NCBI RefSeq assembly: GCF_018140925.1
Contig: NZ_CP073315.1
Coordinates: 2,046,001 to 2,110,000 of the forward strand
Reading direction: 5' to 3'
DNA: 64,000 nucleotides
DNA from: Psychrobacillus sp. INOP01
Lineage (GTDB): Bacteria; Bacillota; Bacilli; Bacillales_A; Planococcaceae
Part shown: one piece after another, positions 16,729-26,390 of the stretch
How positions within the stretch are numbered: the stretch's first letter is position 1
Layout of the letters: each line of letters opens with the position of its first letter
Translations under genes and position numbers: made by a program
Notes under the pieces: generated by a model
What the model was told of the DNA's origin: nothing
The model's input: only the letters and a program-made list of their open reading frames with translations
The model's database searches: none

Positions 16729-18208
16729 AAAGCAAAATCCTTTCCTGGGTCGCTTCTTTCCGTGATAATTCCTTCACGATTTGACCATCATACATAACTA
16801 AAATACGATCAGAAATTCCTAGAACTTCATGAATTTCACTTGAAAAGTAAAGACACCCTTTCCCTTTTTCAGCAAATTCACGAACCATCCTATAAATATC
16901 TGTTTTTGCACCAATGTCTACGCCTTTTGTTGGCTCGTCGAACAAATAAAGAGCCGAATCCAGCGATGTCCATTTGCCTATAGCAACTTTTTGCTGATTT
17001 CCTCCACTCAAATAAACAAGCGGCGTCTCTGTACTACTTGTTTTAATTTGTAATCGTTCAATAATCTCTTTCGCAAAGGACTTTTCTTTCCTTTTATTCA
17101 TAAATAAGAAACGAGAAAAGTTTTGTAAATTAGGGAAAGATGCATTGGTTTGCAATGCTTCGTGAACAAATAGCCCTTCTTTTCTTCTTTCTTCTGGAAT
17201 AAGAGCCATGCCTGCTTTTATCGCATCTTTTGGATGCTTTATCTTCAAGGTGTTTCCTAAGATTTCAATAATTCCTTCTGTATGTGGAGAATATCCGAAT
17301 AACGTTTTAGCTAACTCTGTTTTTCCAGCCCCTACAAGCCCGACAATACCAACAATTTCTCCTTCAGACACTTGAAAAGAAATATTCCTTACTTTTTCTC
17401 CATTCGAAACATCTTTAACACGTAGTAATGTATTTCCTAATGCATGTGTACGAACTGGAAAATCTTTGCTATAAGAAGTTCCTAGCATAGCTTCAATAAT
17501 CTCTTCTTGGTTAGTCTCGGAAGTATTATAGGTCCCTACTAACATACCTTCGCCCATAACAGTTATCCGATCGCAGATTTCAAATACTTCTGGTAGTCGA
17601 TGAGATATGAATATACACCCTACTCCATTTGCTTTTAGTTTTTTAATAACTGAAAATAATTTTGTAGATTCATGAAGAGATAGAGGTGCCGTTGGTTCAT
17701 CGAAGATAATAACCTTTGCAGAACTTACAAGCGCACGGGCTATCAATACCAACTGCTTTTCTGCTAGAGAAAGCATAAACGCTGGTTTTTCTACCGGAAT
17801 ATCCTCGGCTTGTAACTGCTTCAAGGTATTCCGTGCTTCGCTATTTAGTTTCTTTTTGGAGATAAACGTATTAGTTCCAGCAACAATCGAATCCAACATT
17901 ATATTTTCTGCAACCGAGAGCTCCGAAACGATAGCGGTATCTACCTCTTGATATACACAATAAATTCCAAGATCCTTCGCGACTTTAGGGGAACGTATAC
18001 GTATTTTTTCTCCTTCTAACAAAATTTCTCCCATATCTTGCTCGTACACACCCGAGAGTACTTTCATAAGCGTACTTTTTCCTGCACCATTTACACCAAG
18101 TAAGGCATGTACTTCACCTTTTTTAAGATCAAATCCAGCATTTTTCAAGGCATTTACTTTTCCAAATGATTTATCTATAGCCTTCATGGAAAGAAAAGGA
18201 TTCAGCAT
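16703..18208 (-). CDS. sugar-type ABC transporter ATPase with two nucleotide-binding domains
   Basis: A 501-aa RbsA/MglA-type fused ATPase. The first domain has GVNGAGKSTL (Walker A), a degenerate signature (MLSLAEKQLVLIARAL) and FDEPTAPLS (Walker B). The second has the aberrant Walker A GLVGAGKTEL, LSGGNQQKVAIGKW (signature) and FDEPTKGVD. Asymmetric sites are normal for this family. I chose ATG 18208 because AAAGGAGCAATCG precedes it, rather than the earlier frame start at 18241. It energises the adjacent permease and takes substrate from the adjacent lipoprotein. Confidence 0.9.
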   Translation of the reverse strand: MLNPFLSMKAIDKSFGKVNALKNAGFDLKKGEVHALLGVNGAGKSTLMKVLSGVYEQDMGEILLEGEKIRIRSPKVAKDLGIYCVYQEVDTAIVSELSVAENIMLDSIVAGTNTFISKKKLNSEARNTLKQLQAEDIPVEKPAFMLSLAEKQLVLIARALVSSAKVIIFDEPTAPLSLHESTKLFSVIKKLKANGVGCIFISHRLPEVFEICDRITVMGEGMLVGTYNTSETNQEEIIEAMLGTSYSKDFPVRTHALGNTLLRVKDVSNGEKVRNISFQVSEGEIVGIVGLVGAGKTELAKTLFGYSPHTEGIIEILGNTLKIKHPKDAIKAGMALIPEERRKEGLFVHEALQTNASFPNLQNFSRFLFMNKRKEKSFAKEIIERLQIKTSSTETPLVYLSGGNQQKVAIGKWTSLDSALYLFDEPTKGVDIGAKTDIYRMVREFAEKGKGCLYFSSEIHEVLGISDRILVMYDGQIVKELSRKEATQERILLYASGGKEK

Positions 18209-18229
18209 CGATTGCTCCTTTCTTAGAAA

Positions 18230-18254
18230 AAGCTGTCCCATTAAACAGGACAGC
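18230..18254 (-). terminator. attenuator-like hairpin between binding-protein and ATPase genes
   Basis: On the minus strand AAGCTGTCC and GGACAGCTT pair around an 8-nt loop and are followed by TTTC. It sits between the binding-protein stop and the ATPase ribosome binding site. Such hairpins often stabilise the 5' mRNA or partly terminate, giving more binding protein than membrane subunits. Confidence 0.6.
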
Positions 18255-18269
18255 TTAAATTCTTTTAAG

Positions 18270-19358
18270 TTATCTGTTTTCTTCTAATCCTTTTAATTCA
18301 TCTGTGTAACCTTGATCACTTGCTCCCCAACCTTCAATATAGTCACTTAGTTCACCAGTCGTTACTGTTTCTTCCGGCAATTTAGATGCTTCTACAAAGA
18401 CTGGTTCTAAAACGACCTTTTCTTCTACATTACCTCCGTTAATTTTTTGATATAAATAACGAACTTGAATACGACCGATATCCTTAGGATCTACTGCTGC
18501 CGATGCAACCCATGGACTATTGTCGTTTTGAATCATCTGTAAATCTTCATCACTCATATCGATACTATATACCTTAATATCCGTACGTCCTGCTTGTTCT
18601 ATTGCTCGAACTGCACCTTTTGCAAACTCGTCCCAAGCAGCCCAAACAGCTGTAATTTCACCTTCATTAGGATATTGCTTTAATACCGCCTCCATTTGTG
18701 ACTGAGTATCTAAAGCTGTATTTTGTGTTGCTGCACCGAATGTCGCGATTTCTTTAATCCCTGGATTCTCTCCTAGAAAATTCTCATATGCTACTTGTCG
18801 TCTTTCCATCGGTGCAAAACCTGCTACCCATATTTTCACGATATTGGCTTCACCATTTGAATCTTCCGCTAGTTTCTTTAACGTCATTTGAGCCATTTTT
18901 TCATCGCCTTGTTCTAAAGAAGTTACTCCTTCAACTTCTACTCCAGCATCAAATGCGACAACCGGAATTCCCTTTGCAACTGCATTCTCTACTCCTTGGT
19001 TTAGTGCTTCTTTTGTACCATGATCTATTAAAATACCGTCAACTCCTTGATTCACCGCGGCATCCAAATTGGAAGCCATTTTAGATAAATCCCCTTCAGA
19101 AGTAAACACTGTTACTGTTCCACCAAATTTCTCTACTTGCTCTTTTACACCTTCAATATATTGAGCTGAAAATGTCCCTAAATTTTGTTGCATAACTAAT
19201 GCAATTTTCTTACCAGCTAGCGGATTTTCTGCAGCCTCTGTATCATTGTTAGAGCTAGATGACGTAGTTGCTTCCCCATTAGCTTTTGGCTGACATGCAG
19301 CTAATAAAACCCCTATAATTAAAATCGTGAATATCAACCAATACTTATTTGTTTTCAT
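18270..19358 (-). CDS. sugar-type ABC transporter substrate-binding lipoprotein
   Basis: A 362-aa type I periplasmic-binding protein (RbsB-like). A lipoprotein signal ends in LLAACQPK (Cys about residue 22), followed by a Ser/Thr/Asn-rich linker and the ligand-binding core ([15 protein letters not shown]... [20 protein letters not shown]... [13 protein letters not shown]). ATG 19358 overlaps the mtnA stop as ATGA, with AAGGAGAAGGACT just before it, so translation is coupled to mtnA. Genetic linkage to mtnK-mtnA under a SAM-I riboswitch suggests it captures 5-methylthioribose from outside the cell. Confidence 0.85.
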   Translation of the reverse strand: MKTNKYWLIFTILIIGVLLAACQPKANGEATTSSSSNNDTEAAENPLAGKKIALVMQQNLGTFSAQYIEGVKEQVEKFGGTVTVFTSEGDLSKMASNLDAAVNQGVDGILIDHGTKEALNQGVENAVAKGIPVVAFDAGVEVEGVTSLEQGDEKMAQMTLKKLAEDSNGEANIVKIWVAGFAPMERRQVAYENFLGENPGIKEIATFGAATQNTALDTQSQMEAVLKQYPNEGEITAVWAAWDEFAKGAVRAIEQAGRTDIKVYSIDMSDEDLQMIQNDNSPWVASAAVDPKDIGRIQVRYLYQKINGGNVEEKVVLEPVFVEASKLPEETVTTGELSDYIEGWGASDQGYTDELKGLEENR

Positions 19359-20416
19359 AGTCCTTCTCCTTTTTCAATTGAATTTAGTAATTCAGCTGAA
19401 ATATTTTCAATATAATCTGGATAAATAATTCCTTTTTCCGTAATAATGGCAGTGATATATTTGGCTGGTGTCACATCAAAAGCAGGGTTAAATACTTTTG
19501 TATTTGATGGAGCAATAGCCTTGTCGTTAATATTAATAATCTCCTCTGCTTTTCTTTCTTCTATTGGAATTTCTGCTCCAGTATTTATGGATAAATCGAA
19601 TGTGGAGGATGGTGCAGCCACATAAAATGGAATTCCATAAACGGAAGCAAGAATAGCTAAGTTCAGAGTTCCTATTTTGTTTGCTGTGTCTCCATTTTTT
19701 GCTATCCGATCTGCTCCAACAATAATTGCTTCTATTCCTTTTGCAACTATTGTGTGTGCAGCCATACTATCGGTGATAAGCGTCACATCGACACCTGATT
19801 GCTGTAGCTCCCACACTGTCAGCCTGCCGCCTTGAAAGATAGGTCTAGTTTCACAGGCGAATACTTCAAACTCTTTACCACGTTCCTTTCCTAGATGAAA
19901 CGGAGCTAAAGCAGTACCGTACTTTGCAGTAGCAATAGAACCCGCATTGCAAATGGTCATTACCCTGGTTTTATCTTTAAGTAAAGAAAGTGAAAATTCG
20001 CCAATATTCCGACAGGACTCCTCGTCTTCCTTATGGATTCTCCTTGCTTCTTCGATTAGTACTTGTTTTGCAATTTGAACATTATCAATATGACTTGCTA
20101 CGCTTAACAACCGGTTGAGTGCCCAAACCAAGTTGACAGCAGTTGGTCGAGATTCACCCAAGTATGTTGCATCTTTTTTTAGTATCTCTAGAAAATCTAT
20201 CATCGAATTTGTGTTGTAGCTTTGTGCCTCTCTAGCTAATCCATACGCTGCCGTAATCCCAATGGCAGGTGCACCACGAACTTTCAGGGTAATAATTGCC
20301 TCATAAACGTCTTTAAGTGCTTCTAATTCTATATAGACAACTTCATGCGGAAGTTTCTGTTGATCTAAGATTATTAACCTCTTACCGTCCCACTTAATCG
20401 ATAATGGAATACTCAT
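19355..20416 (-). CDS. mtnA: 5-methylthioribose-1-phosphate isomerase
   Basis: A 353-aa protein of the eIF2B-related aldose-ketose isomerase family. [17 protein letters not shown] (about 44-60), [15 protein letters not shown] (about 93-107), [17 protein letters not shown] (about 154-170; the catalytic Cys is in NAG context) and [18 protein letters not shown] (about 239-256; catalytic Asp) are family signatures. It converts methylthioribose-1-phosphate to methylthioribulose-1-phosphate. It overlaps mtnK by ATGA at 20413-20416 and the binding-protein gene by ATGA at 19355-19358, giving a tightly coupled operon. Confidence 0.95.
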   Translation of the reverse strand: MSIPLSIKWDGKRLIILDQQKLPHEVVYIELEALKDVYEAIITLKVRGAPAIGITAAYGLAREAQSYNTNSMIDFLEILKKDATYLGESRPTAVNLVWALNRLLSVASHIDNVQIAKQVLIEEARRIHKEDEESCRNIGEFSLSLLKDKTRVMTICNAGSIATAKYGTALAPFHLGKERGKEFEVFACETRPIFQGGRLTVWELQQSGVDVTLITDSMAAHTIVAKGIEAIIVGADRIAKNGDTANKIGTLNLAILASVYGIPFYVAAPSSTFDLSINTGAEIPIEERKAEEIININDKAIAPSNTKVFNPAFDVTPAKYITAIITEKGIIYPDYIENISAELLNSIEKGEGL

Positions 20417-21603
20417 TTTTGAATTTCTCCTAGCAACTCAATTAATGCATCTATTGAATCAATTTCCTGACGACTCACTATTAATCTTTCTCCTGCTTTA
20501 AGAGTTTGTTTTTTTAGTAAAATTCGTTGCTCTTTGTTTTCAATACTATCTAGGTCTTTTACATGTGCCAGTCCAATTGTTCTACGAATGAGCTCACAGC
20601 CTGCAAATCCAATTGAATCATGGAATATTTTCTCTAACAAAAATGCATCATATCCCTCTACGTCATTAAACAAGTCGAATTCACTTCGTTTTAAATACTC
20701 CGAAAATTTAGAGGAGAAAGTAATCCATGTGTTATGAATATGATCATGTATGACCTCACGTTTTTCGCCTTCTCTGGTAATCGATTGGACTATTAAATTT
20801 GCCAAAAACAAGCCTATATCAAATCCAATAGGACCGTAAAAAGCAAACTCTGGATCGATTACTTTAGTCTCTTCTTCACTAGCAAATATACTTCCCGTAT
20901 GAAGATCTCCATGCAGTAAAGCTTCTGCTTCTGTCAAAAAGCTTCTTTTTAGCTTTGCCACTTCCAGTTTCAATAAATTATTATTCCAGATGGCTTCGAC
21001 TTCTGACTGTAATCCAGGTTCAAAGTCATTTGTTTGATGATCAAAAAATGGATCCGTAAAGATTAAGTCTTCTGTGATCTTACATAGCTCTGGATTAGAA
21101 AATTCTACAACAAGTGCCTTTTTTTCAAAGGGGTGAAGTGCAAAGTCAGAAGTATGAAAAAGTGTTAAAGCTAGATATTCCCCAATATCAGTTGATAATT
21201 TAGGGTAGGACTCACCTTTTATCAATCCTTCTCGTGCTATTTTAAGATGAGACAAGTCTTCCATGACCGTGATTGCTAAATTTTCATCTGTTGCATAAAC
21301 TTTTGGAACTAATCCAACTGCGTATTCTCCATGTTTTTGTAAGGCACTCGCTTCAATCTTTGCCCTTTTCAAAGTAAGCGGCCAACTCTCCCCGACTACT
21401 TTTGCATAGGGTAAGGCCTGTTTGATAATAACGCCTTTCCCACTTGCTTGATCTGTTATATGGAATACATAGTTTAGATTTCCATCACCAATCTCTTCGC
21501 AAACTAATTGAGCTTCGTTCGAGAATAATGATAATTCTTTTGCAAGTGAAATTGCCGTTTCTTTAGTTAATGATTCATATTGTTTCGTCGCTACTACCGC
21601 CAT
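20413..21603 (-). CDS. mtnK: 5-methylthioribose kinase
   Basis: A 396-aa kinase of the choline-kinase/APH fold. [11 protein letters not shown] is the ATP loop, VIIKQALPY carries the phosphate-binding Lys, [12 protein letters not shown] (about 230-241) is the catalytic HGD loop and [17 protein letters not shown] (about 249-265) the metal-binding DPE segment. It phosphorylates methylthioribose on C1 with ATP, the first salvage step after nucleosidase action. I selected ATG 21603 (MAVVATKQ), preceded by GAGAGGGAG; the longer frame would begin inside the riboswitch terminator. It is the first gene behind the SAM-I riboswitch at 21679-21836. Confidence 0.95.
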   Translation of the reverse strand: MAVVATKQYESLTKETAISLAKELSLFSNEAQLVCEEIGDGNLNYVFHITDQASGKGVIIKQALPYAKVVGESWPLTLKRAKIEASALQKHGEYAVGLVPKVYATDENLAITVMEDLSHLKIAREGLIKGESYPKLSTDIGEYLALTLFHTSDFALHPFEKKALVVEFSNPELCKITEDLIFTDPFFDHQTNDFEPGLQSEVEAIWNNNLLKLEVAKLKRSFLTEAEALLHGDLHTGSIFASEEETKVIDPEFAFYGPIGFDIGLFLANLIVQSITREGEKREVIHDHIHNTWITFSSKFSEYLKRSEFDLFNDVEGYDAFLLEKIFHDSIGFAGCELIRRTIGLAHVKDLDSIENKEQRILLKKQTLKAGERLIVSRQEIDSIDALIELLGEIQK

Positions 21604-21629
21604 TACTATCTCCCTCTCATTTACAAAAT

Positions 21630-21657
21630 AAAAAACCTCTTTCCAAAAGAAAGAGGC
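21630..21657 (-). terminator. SAM-I riboswitch terminator (mtnK operon)
   Basis: CCTCTTTC / GAAAGAGG stem followed by six T on the minus strand, between the aptamer and mtnK. This is the off-state hairpin. Confidence 0.9.
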
Positions 21658-21678
21658 CAAGAATAAGAGATTCTGAAC

Positions 21679-21836
21679 CTCTTATCTCTCAGAAAGTAAA
21701 CTTTCTGATGGAATTAGCACCGTGCCTTACGGAATTTAACATTCCGGCGCATAAAGCGCCCCGTCTCACAACGGTATTACGGTCGGTTGCTGGGCGTCAT
21801 CGGGCCATTATCCCTCTGCCTGCTCTTGATAAGAGT
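21679..21836 (-). promoter_or_regulatory. SAM-I riboswitch (S box) controlling mtnK-mtnA-ABC operon
   Basis: Minus-strand S-box blocks in order: CTCTTATCAAGAGCAGGCAG, AGGGATAATGGCCCGATGA, CGCCCAGCAACC, a P3 arm, CACGGTGCTAATTCC, a P4 hairpin (CAGAAAGTTTACTTTCTG) and AGAGATAAGAGG closing P1. High SAM favours the downstream terminator, so the operon is expressed when methionine/SAM is low. Confidence 0.96.
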
Positions 21837-21863
21837 GCGGTACAACTATGATGTTTGTTTAGA

Positions 21864-21893
21864 ATCCTAGCATATTAGAAAAAGCTATGTCAA
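21864..21893 (-). promoter_or_regulatory. candidate sigma-A promoter for the mtnK riboswitch transcript
   Basis: Minus-strand TTGACA (21888-21893) and TAGGAT (21864-21869) with an 18-nt spacer, about 28 nt before the aptamer. Confidence 0.6.
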
Positions 21894-21929
21894 CAGTATT
21901 TTGAATAAATATAATTATTAAATTTCTTG

Positions 21930-21958
21930 TTGACAGAATTTTTAATGCATGGAATAAT
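21930..21958 (+). promoter_or_regulatory. candidate sigma-A promoter for the mtnW riboswitch transcript
   Basis: TTGACA (21930-21935) with a 17-nt spacer to AATAAT (21953-21958), about 36 nt upstream of the plus-strand SAM-I aptamer. Confidence 0.55.
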
Positions 21959-21993
21959 CAATATAATTTACTAAATACAAACTGAATATTTTT

Positions 21994-22098
21994 TCTTATT
22001 TAGAGCAGGTGGAGGGACAAGCCCTACGATACCCGGCAACCGATTCAATTGTGAACACGGTGCTAATTCTTGCAGCCAATGGGCTGAGAAATAAGAAG
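21994..22098 (+). promoter_or_regulatory. SAM-I riboswitch (S box) controlling mtnW-X-B-D
   Basis: TTCTTATTTAGAGCAGGTGG, AGGGACAAGCCCTACGATAC, CCGGCAACC, CACGGTGCTAATTCTTGCAG and GAGAAATAAGAA form the S-box order P1-P2-P3-P4-P1. It is compact, with a short P3. It faces away from the other S box, so both halves of the salvage pathway share the same signal. Confidence 0.96.
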
Positions 22099-22111
22099 TT
22101 GTTAAACTATT

Positions 22112-22140
22112 AACCTCTTCTTATTTGAAGAGGTTTTTTT
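22112..22140 (+). terminator. SAM-I riboswitch terminator (mtnW operon)
   Basis: AACCTCTTC / GAAGAGGTT stem with a seven-base loop and a T-run, directly before mtnW. Confidence 0.9.
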
Positions 22141-22157
22141 ATATTAGGAGTGAAAAA

Positions 22158-23372
22158 ATGAGCGGAATTACGGCGCACTATCAACTATACGGAAAATCTG
22201 GTTCTTTTGAAAAAAAAGCGGAAGATATTGCACTTGGATTGACTATTGGTTCTTGGACTAATTTAGCTTTGTTAGAACAGGAACAGCTACAAAAGCATAA
22301 AGGATATGTAAAATCCATTACTGAGTTTAAGGATATCCTGCATCCCATTCATCCAGAAAAAATTAAAGGAGAAATTAAAATACTCTATCCTGCAGCAAAT
22401 TTTTCAACTGATATCCCAGCAATTTTAACAACTGTCTTTGGTAAACTATCCCTTGACGGTGAAGTAAAGTTATTAGATTTAGAATTCGACACGAATATAT
22501 TGTCCCATTTTCCCGGTCCCCGCTTCGGCATTCAAGGTATTCGAGAAAAATTAGGAGTATATGAACGCCCGCTAATCATGAGTATATTCAAAGGAGTCAT
22601 TGGAAGAGATATCGAATATTTGGCAGAACAACTTAAACAGCAAGCACTTGGTGGAGTTGATCTTGTAAAAGACGATGAAATTCTATTTGAAAATCCACTT
22701 ACTTCTTTTGAAACGCGTATTACTACTGGTCGAGAAGTATTGAGGCAGGTGTATGAAGAAACCGGACATCGTACTCTATATGCAGTAAATTTGACGGGTC
22801 GTACATTCGAATTAAAAGATAAGGCCAAAAAAGCCCGGGAACTTGGAGCAGATGCACTCCTATTTAATGTTCACACTTACGGATTAGACGTTCTTCAGGA
22901 GCTAGCGGAAGACGAGGAAATCCAATTGCCACTCATGGCACACCCGGCTTATAGTGGAGCATTCACGTCCTCAGCATATTATGGGGTTTCAACATCACTA
23001 GTTCTTGGAAAACTTACTCGTTATGCAGGAGCAGACTTTTCATTGTTCCCTTCTCCTTATGGTAGCGTTGCACTTGAAAAGTCTATAGCTCTTTCTTTAG
23101 GTGATGAGCTAACAAAAATCAGTAAGGTTAAACAATGCTTTCCAGTCCCATCTGCAGGCATTCACCCCGGTCTCGTACCACTATTAATGGATGACTATGG
23201 AATTGATAGCATTATTAATGCAGGGGGTGGTGTACATGGGCATCCCGCAGGTGCAACTGGAGGTGGTATAGCTTTTAGGCAGGCCGTATCAGCTGTTTTG
23301 GAAGGGATTCCGTTAGAACAGGCAGCGAAACAACATAGCGAACTAAAAACAGCACTTGAATTATGGGGGTGA
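22158..23372 (+). CDS. mtnW: 2,3-diketo-5-methylthiopentyl-1-phosphate enolase (RuBisCO-like)
   Basis: A 404-aa type IV RuBisCO-like protein. [12 protein letters not shown] (about 164-175) holds the Mg-binding Lys-Asp-Asp-Glu loop, and [16 protein letters not shown]-like and [15 protein letters not shown] (about 356-370) segments contact phosphate. In RuBisCO the Lys is carbamylated; in RLPs it supports enolisation of diketo-methylthiopentyl phosphate without CO2 fixation. ATG 22158 follows GGAGTGAAAAA; the frame start at 22125 lies inside the terminator. mtnX begins 4 nt after its stop. Confidence 0.95.
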   Translation: MSGITAHYQLYGKSGSFEKKAEDIALGLTIGSWTNLALLEQEQLQKHKGYVKSITEFKDILHPIHPEKIKGEIKILYPAANFSTDIPAILTTVFGKLSLDGEVKLLDLEFDTNILSHFPGPRFGIQGIREKLGVYERPLIMSIFKGVIGRDIEYLAEQLKQQALGGVDLVKDDEILFENPLTSFETRITTGREVLRQVYEETGHRTLYAVNLTGRTFELKDKAKKARELGADALLFNVHTYGLDVLQELAEDEEIQLPLMAHPAYSGAFTSSAYYGVSTSLVLGKLTRYAGADFSLFPSPYGSVALEKSIALSLGDELTKISKVKQCFPVPSAGIHPGLVPLLMDDYGIDSIINAGGGVHGHPAGATGGGIAFRQAVSAVLEGIPLEQAAKQHSELKTALELWG

Positions 23373-23376
23373 TCAT

Positions 23377-24042
23377 ATGAGTAAACTTGTAGTTTTTTGT
23401 GACTTTGATGGAACCATTACCAATCAGGATAATATTATGGCAATCATGAAAAAATTTGCTCCACCAGAATGGAATCAAATTAAAGATGATATTTTAGGTC
23501 AACGAATTTCCATACGAGATGGTGTAGCAAAAATGTTCTCTCTCCTACCTATTGAGTCAAAAGCAGAAATTATTTCTTTTGTACGTCAACAGGCTATCAT
23601 CCGTGATGGGTTTAGTGAATTTGTATCCTTTACAAAAAATCATGACATCCCTCTTTACATCGTAAGTGGCGGGATAGACTTTTTCGTCCATAACTTACTA
23701 GAGCCATTCGGACCATTTGCAGGAGTTTATTGTAACGAATCCAATTTTTCTAAAGAAACAATTCACATCGAGTTCCCGCATAGCTGTGACGAACAATGTA
23801 CGAGCCAAGGCTGTGGTTGCTGTAAACCCTCTATTATTCGTACACTTCTTGACCAAGATGCTGCGAGCGTTGTAATAGGCGATTCTATTACCGATCTAGA
23901 AGCAGCAAAGTTGGGTGATATCATTATTGCAAGGGATTTTTTAATCGAAAAATGCGAGGAACTAAACATTCCATATGAGCCTTTTGAAAATTTCCACGAT
24001 GTGATAAAGATTATTGACGCTAAGTTAGGTGTGAAATTATGA
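23377..24042 (+). CDS. mtnX: 2-hydroxy-3-keto-5-methylthiopentenyl-1-phosphate phosphatase
   Basis: A 221-aa HAD-superfamily phosphatase. [13 protein letters not shown] (about 6-18) is motif I with the nucleophile Asp, IVSGG (about 92-96) motif II, and [13 protein letters not shown] (about 166-178) motif IV. A cysteine-rich insertion ([13 protein letters not shown], about 135-147) is typical of MtnX. It removes phosphate from the MtnW product to give acireductone. The MtnX/MtnW pair replaces the fused MtnC of other bacteria. Its stop overlaps the mtnB start as ATGA. Confidence 0.95.
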   Translation: MSKLVVFCDFDGTITNQDNIMAIMKKFAPPEWNQIKDDILGQRISIRDGVAKMFSLLPIESKAEIISFVRQQAIIRDGFSEFVSFTKNHDIPLYIVSGGIDFFVHNLLEPFGPFAGVYCNESNFSKETIHIEFPHSCDEQCTSQGCGCCKPSIIRTLLDQDAASVVIGDSITDLEAAKLGDIIIARDFLIEKCEELNIPYEPFENFHDVIKIIDAKLGVKL

Positions 24043-24653
24043 CTTTACAAGATAAATGGGAAGAACTAGCGGACATAAAAGATGAACTAGCCGCAAGAGA
24101 TTGGTTTATGGGAACTAGCGGAAACCTTGCTATTAAGGTACATGATAATCCTATGGAATTTTTAGTAACAGCAAGCGGAAAAGATAAAAAAAAGAGGACA
24201 TTGGAAGACTTTCTACTTGTTGATGCTGATGGAAACCCAGTGGAAAGTACTCATTTAACACCATCTGCCGAAACATTACTACACTGCGCAATATATCGTG
24301 AAACAAATGCAGGTTGTAGCCTTCACATCCATACAGTTGCAAATAACGTTATCTCCGAATTATATGGAGATGAAGGTACAGTTGATTTTCAAGGTATTGA
24401 ACTCATTAAAGCTTTTGGAATGTGGGAAGAAGATGCAATACTCTCTATACCAATTATTCCAAACTACGCTCATATTCCAAAACTTGTAGAAGCTTTTGCA
24501 CCTTATATTTCTGCTGACAAGGGAGCTATCCTTATTCGGAACCATGGTATAACAGTTTGGGGAAAAGATGGGTTCGAAGCAAAAAAACTGCTTGAGGCTT
24601 GTGAGTTTTTATTTCAATATCAATTAGCATTACATCAAATACACTCAAAATAG
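24039..24653 (+). CDS. mtnB: methylthioribulose-1-phosphate dehydratase
   Basis: A 204-aa class II aldolase/adducin-family protein. [12 protein letters not shown] (about 23-34), [10 protein letters not shown], the zinc-binding HIHTVANN (about 97-104) and [15 protein letters not shown] (about 167-181) match MtnB. It dehydrates methylthioribulose-1-phosphate to the diketo compound used by MtnW. The gene order W-X-B-D is the same as in Bacillus subtilis. Confidence 0.95.
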   Translation: MTLQDKWEELADIKDELAARDWFMGTSGNLAIKVHDNPMEFLVTASGKDKKKRTLEDFLLVDADGNPVESTHLTPSAETLLHCAIYRETNAGCSLHIHTVANNVISELYGDEGTVDFQGIELIKAFGMWEEDAILSIPIIPNYAHIPKLVEAFAPYISADKGAILIRNHGITVWGKDGFEAKKLLEACEFLFQYQLALHQIHSK

Positions 24654-24668
24654 AAAGGAAGATTTTTG

Positions 24669-25202
24669 ATGGCTATTATTAAAATCCAAGAAACAAGTGA
24701 AACAATTGAAGCACAAAACGAGGTAGCAGCATTTTTAGAAAGTCAGGAAGTAATTTATGAACATTGGGATATTGACAAGTTACCAGAAAACCTTCGTGAA
24801 AAATTTGACTTAAGCGACGAAGAAAAGCAAGAGATTCTACAAGCTTTCCAAGTGGAAATAGACGATATCTCTACTCGTCGTGGCTATCAAGCAGCCGATA
24901 TTATTTCTCTATCTGATTCAAACCCTAATTTAGATGAACTGTTAAAAAATTTCGAACGCAAGCACCTTCATACGGACGATGAAGTTCGTTATATTGTAAG
25001 TGGCCATGGTGTCTTCATAATACAAGGCAAGGACGAACGCTACTTTGAAGTTCATCTTTCACCCGGTGACTTAATCTCCGTTCCTGAGAATATCACACAT
25101 TACTTCACATTATCAGAGGACCGTAAAGTTGTTGCTGTTCGCATATTTGTAACAACAGAGGGCTGGGTTCCAGTTTATCAAGAGGAGGCAGTAGAACAAT
25201 AA
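24669..25202 (+). CDS. mtnD: acireductone dioxygenase
   Basis: A 177-aa cupin. HLHTDDEVRYIVSG (about 97-110) and LSPGDLISVPENITHYF (about 126-142) carry the three His and one Glu that bind Fe or Ni. The Fe form yields the methionine precursor KMTB plus formate. The final aminotransferase (MtnE) is not in this window. ATG 24669 directly follows a TTG that could also initiate. Ribosome binding site AGAAAGGAAG. A family 1 repeat lies about 38 nt downstream. Confidence 0.95.
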   Translation: MAIIKIQETSETIEAQNEVAAFLESQEVIYEHWDIDKLPENLREKFDLSDEEKQEILQAFQVEIDDISTRRGYQAADIISLSDSNPNLDELLKNFERKHLHTDDEVRYIVSGHGVFIIQGKDERYFEVHLSPGDLISVPENITHYFTLSEDRKVVAVRIFVTTEGWVPVYQEEAVEQ

Positions 25203-25239
25203 TTGGTACTCCCACTTACGCTATTTCTTCTAAAAACTA

Positions 25240-25435
25240 AGTAAAACCAGGTAAAAGACGCTAAATCTAAGATCAAAATATGTTCCTATCGTTTTCAGTG
25301 GCTTTGAATAAATTTTCTGCATTCATTACCTAACAAAAGAGGCTTGGCATGACTAACGTCATGCCAAGCCTCTTTTGTTAGGTAATCTTATAGCGTTTGT
25401 CTGCCTGTTGCCCTCCTAAAAATTTTAGAAACCGA
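25240..25435 (+). repeat. dispersed structured repeat, family 1, copy 3
   Basis: Left arm includes TGTTCCTATCGTTTTCAGTG and GCTTTGAATAAATT. The centre (25325-25386) is a perfect 29-bp inverted repeat with loop TAAC, its arms opening ATTACCTAACAAAAGAGGC. Right arm: GGTAATCTTATAGCGTTTGT, CTGCCTGTTGCCCTCC and TTTTAGAAACCG. It lies about 38 nt after the mtnD stop and probably forms the 3' end of the mtnWXBD mRNA. Confidence 0.85.
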
Positions 25436-25599
25436 TTCTAAATACTTTTGAGAAGAAGAGAAGAAACTCTTTCCTACACATAGAAGAAGCGCCAGAAGAT
25501 ACAATTTCTGACGCACCTCTCCTTCGCTATTGAATAAACACTTACTTCTTTGTATTTCCATTACTATATTAATGTTGAGTACTACTCACTTAATTGATT

Positions 25600-25636
25600 G
25601 CAGTGGAACGCGTCCGCCTGAAACCGAAATCAGTAG
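25600..25636. repeat. short GC-richer intergenic repeat, family 3
   Basis: GCAGTGGAACGCGTCCGCC with GAAACCGAAATCA resembles segments at 37905-38010 and, inverted, 45850-45905 (AAAGCGTCCGC...). It is likely a degenerate interspersed repeat of a type common in Bacillales. Confidence 0.4.
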
Positions 25637-25638
25637 TA

Positions 25639-26367
25639 TTATTGGATAAATTCTTTTTCAATGTCTATTCGGTAGATTCCTTTAATATCTCGTAATCTAC
25701 ATCCATTTGCTTCAAAAATACGTCTCATGTGCTTATTACTTGTATCTGTGCTCCCCACATACAACTTCGCACCTAATGTTTTCAAGAGTTCTAATGAAAT
25801 AGCATGAAATTTCGTTCCGTACCCCTTACATCGTTGTTCAGGCACAACCCCAAAATAAAACATTCTTCCCTCATCAGTAGTATCCTGTTCAATATGAGGA
25901 ATACTAATTCCATAATTCATACTATCTTGAGAAAAGATAAAGCACTGGTCTCGCCAATTAGCACCTAATTCACGTTCAAGTGACTCCATTATTTGCCTGA
26001 TAGAAAACAATTTATTTTTGTTAGCTGAACCACTCCTACATAAATCGTACAATGTAGCAAAATCCGAATCAGTAACTCGGCTATCAGAAAGAGCTTCTAC
26101 TTGGAATGTATTCGACGCTATATAAGACCCATCTAATACCTTTGTGTACTCCACAATAGAAGACACTTTCTTAAACCGACGCTTTAAAAGCCAGTCCTCA
26201 TTCTCTTCATCCATCAGAAGTGATAGATATGCCACTCTTTGTTCTTTCCACTCTGTTAATAATTTATCAAATGCAACTAAGTATTCTATGTTTGGAATAT
26301 GAGATACTTTTAGCTGATCCACAAGCCAGTATTCTTGATCTTTTTTAATCAGATTGAAAAGGTTCAC
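25639..26367 (-). CDS. GNAT-family N-acetyltransferase
   Basis: A 242-aa protein whose C-terminal part is a GNAT fold. FGVVPEQRCKGYGTKFHAIS (about 172-191) holds the acetyl-CoA pyrophosphate loop (R/Q-x-x-G-x-G), followed by VGSTDTSNKHMRRIFEANGC. The N-terminal 130 residues are less typical and may bind substrate. The start is GTG 26367 with GGAGG about 9 nt upstream. It begins 23 nt after the ABC ATPase gene on the same strand, so it is probably the last cistron of the lysine-riboswitch operon; an amine or lysine-related substrate is possible but unproven. Confidence 0.75.
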   Translation of the reverse strand: MNLFNLIKKDQEYWLVDQLKVSHIPNIEYLVAFDKLLTEWKEQRVAYLSLLMDEENEDWLLKRRFKKVSSIVEYTKVLDGSYIASNTFQVEALSDSRVTDSDFATLYDLCRSGSANKNKLFSIRQIMESLERELGANWRDQCFIFSQDSMNYGISIPHIEQDTTDEGRMFYFGVVPEQRCKGYGTKFHAISLELLKTLGAKLYVGSTDTSNKHMRRIFEANGCRLRDIKGIYRIDIEKEFIQ

Positions 26368-26390
26368 CTATCGATTCCTCCAAGCTGTTG

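Noticed and set aside
21570-21851. 93-aa plus-strand frame over the SAM-I riboswitch
   Set aside because: It is antisense to a structured RNA whose conservation explains the open frame.
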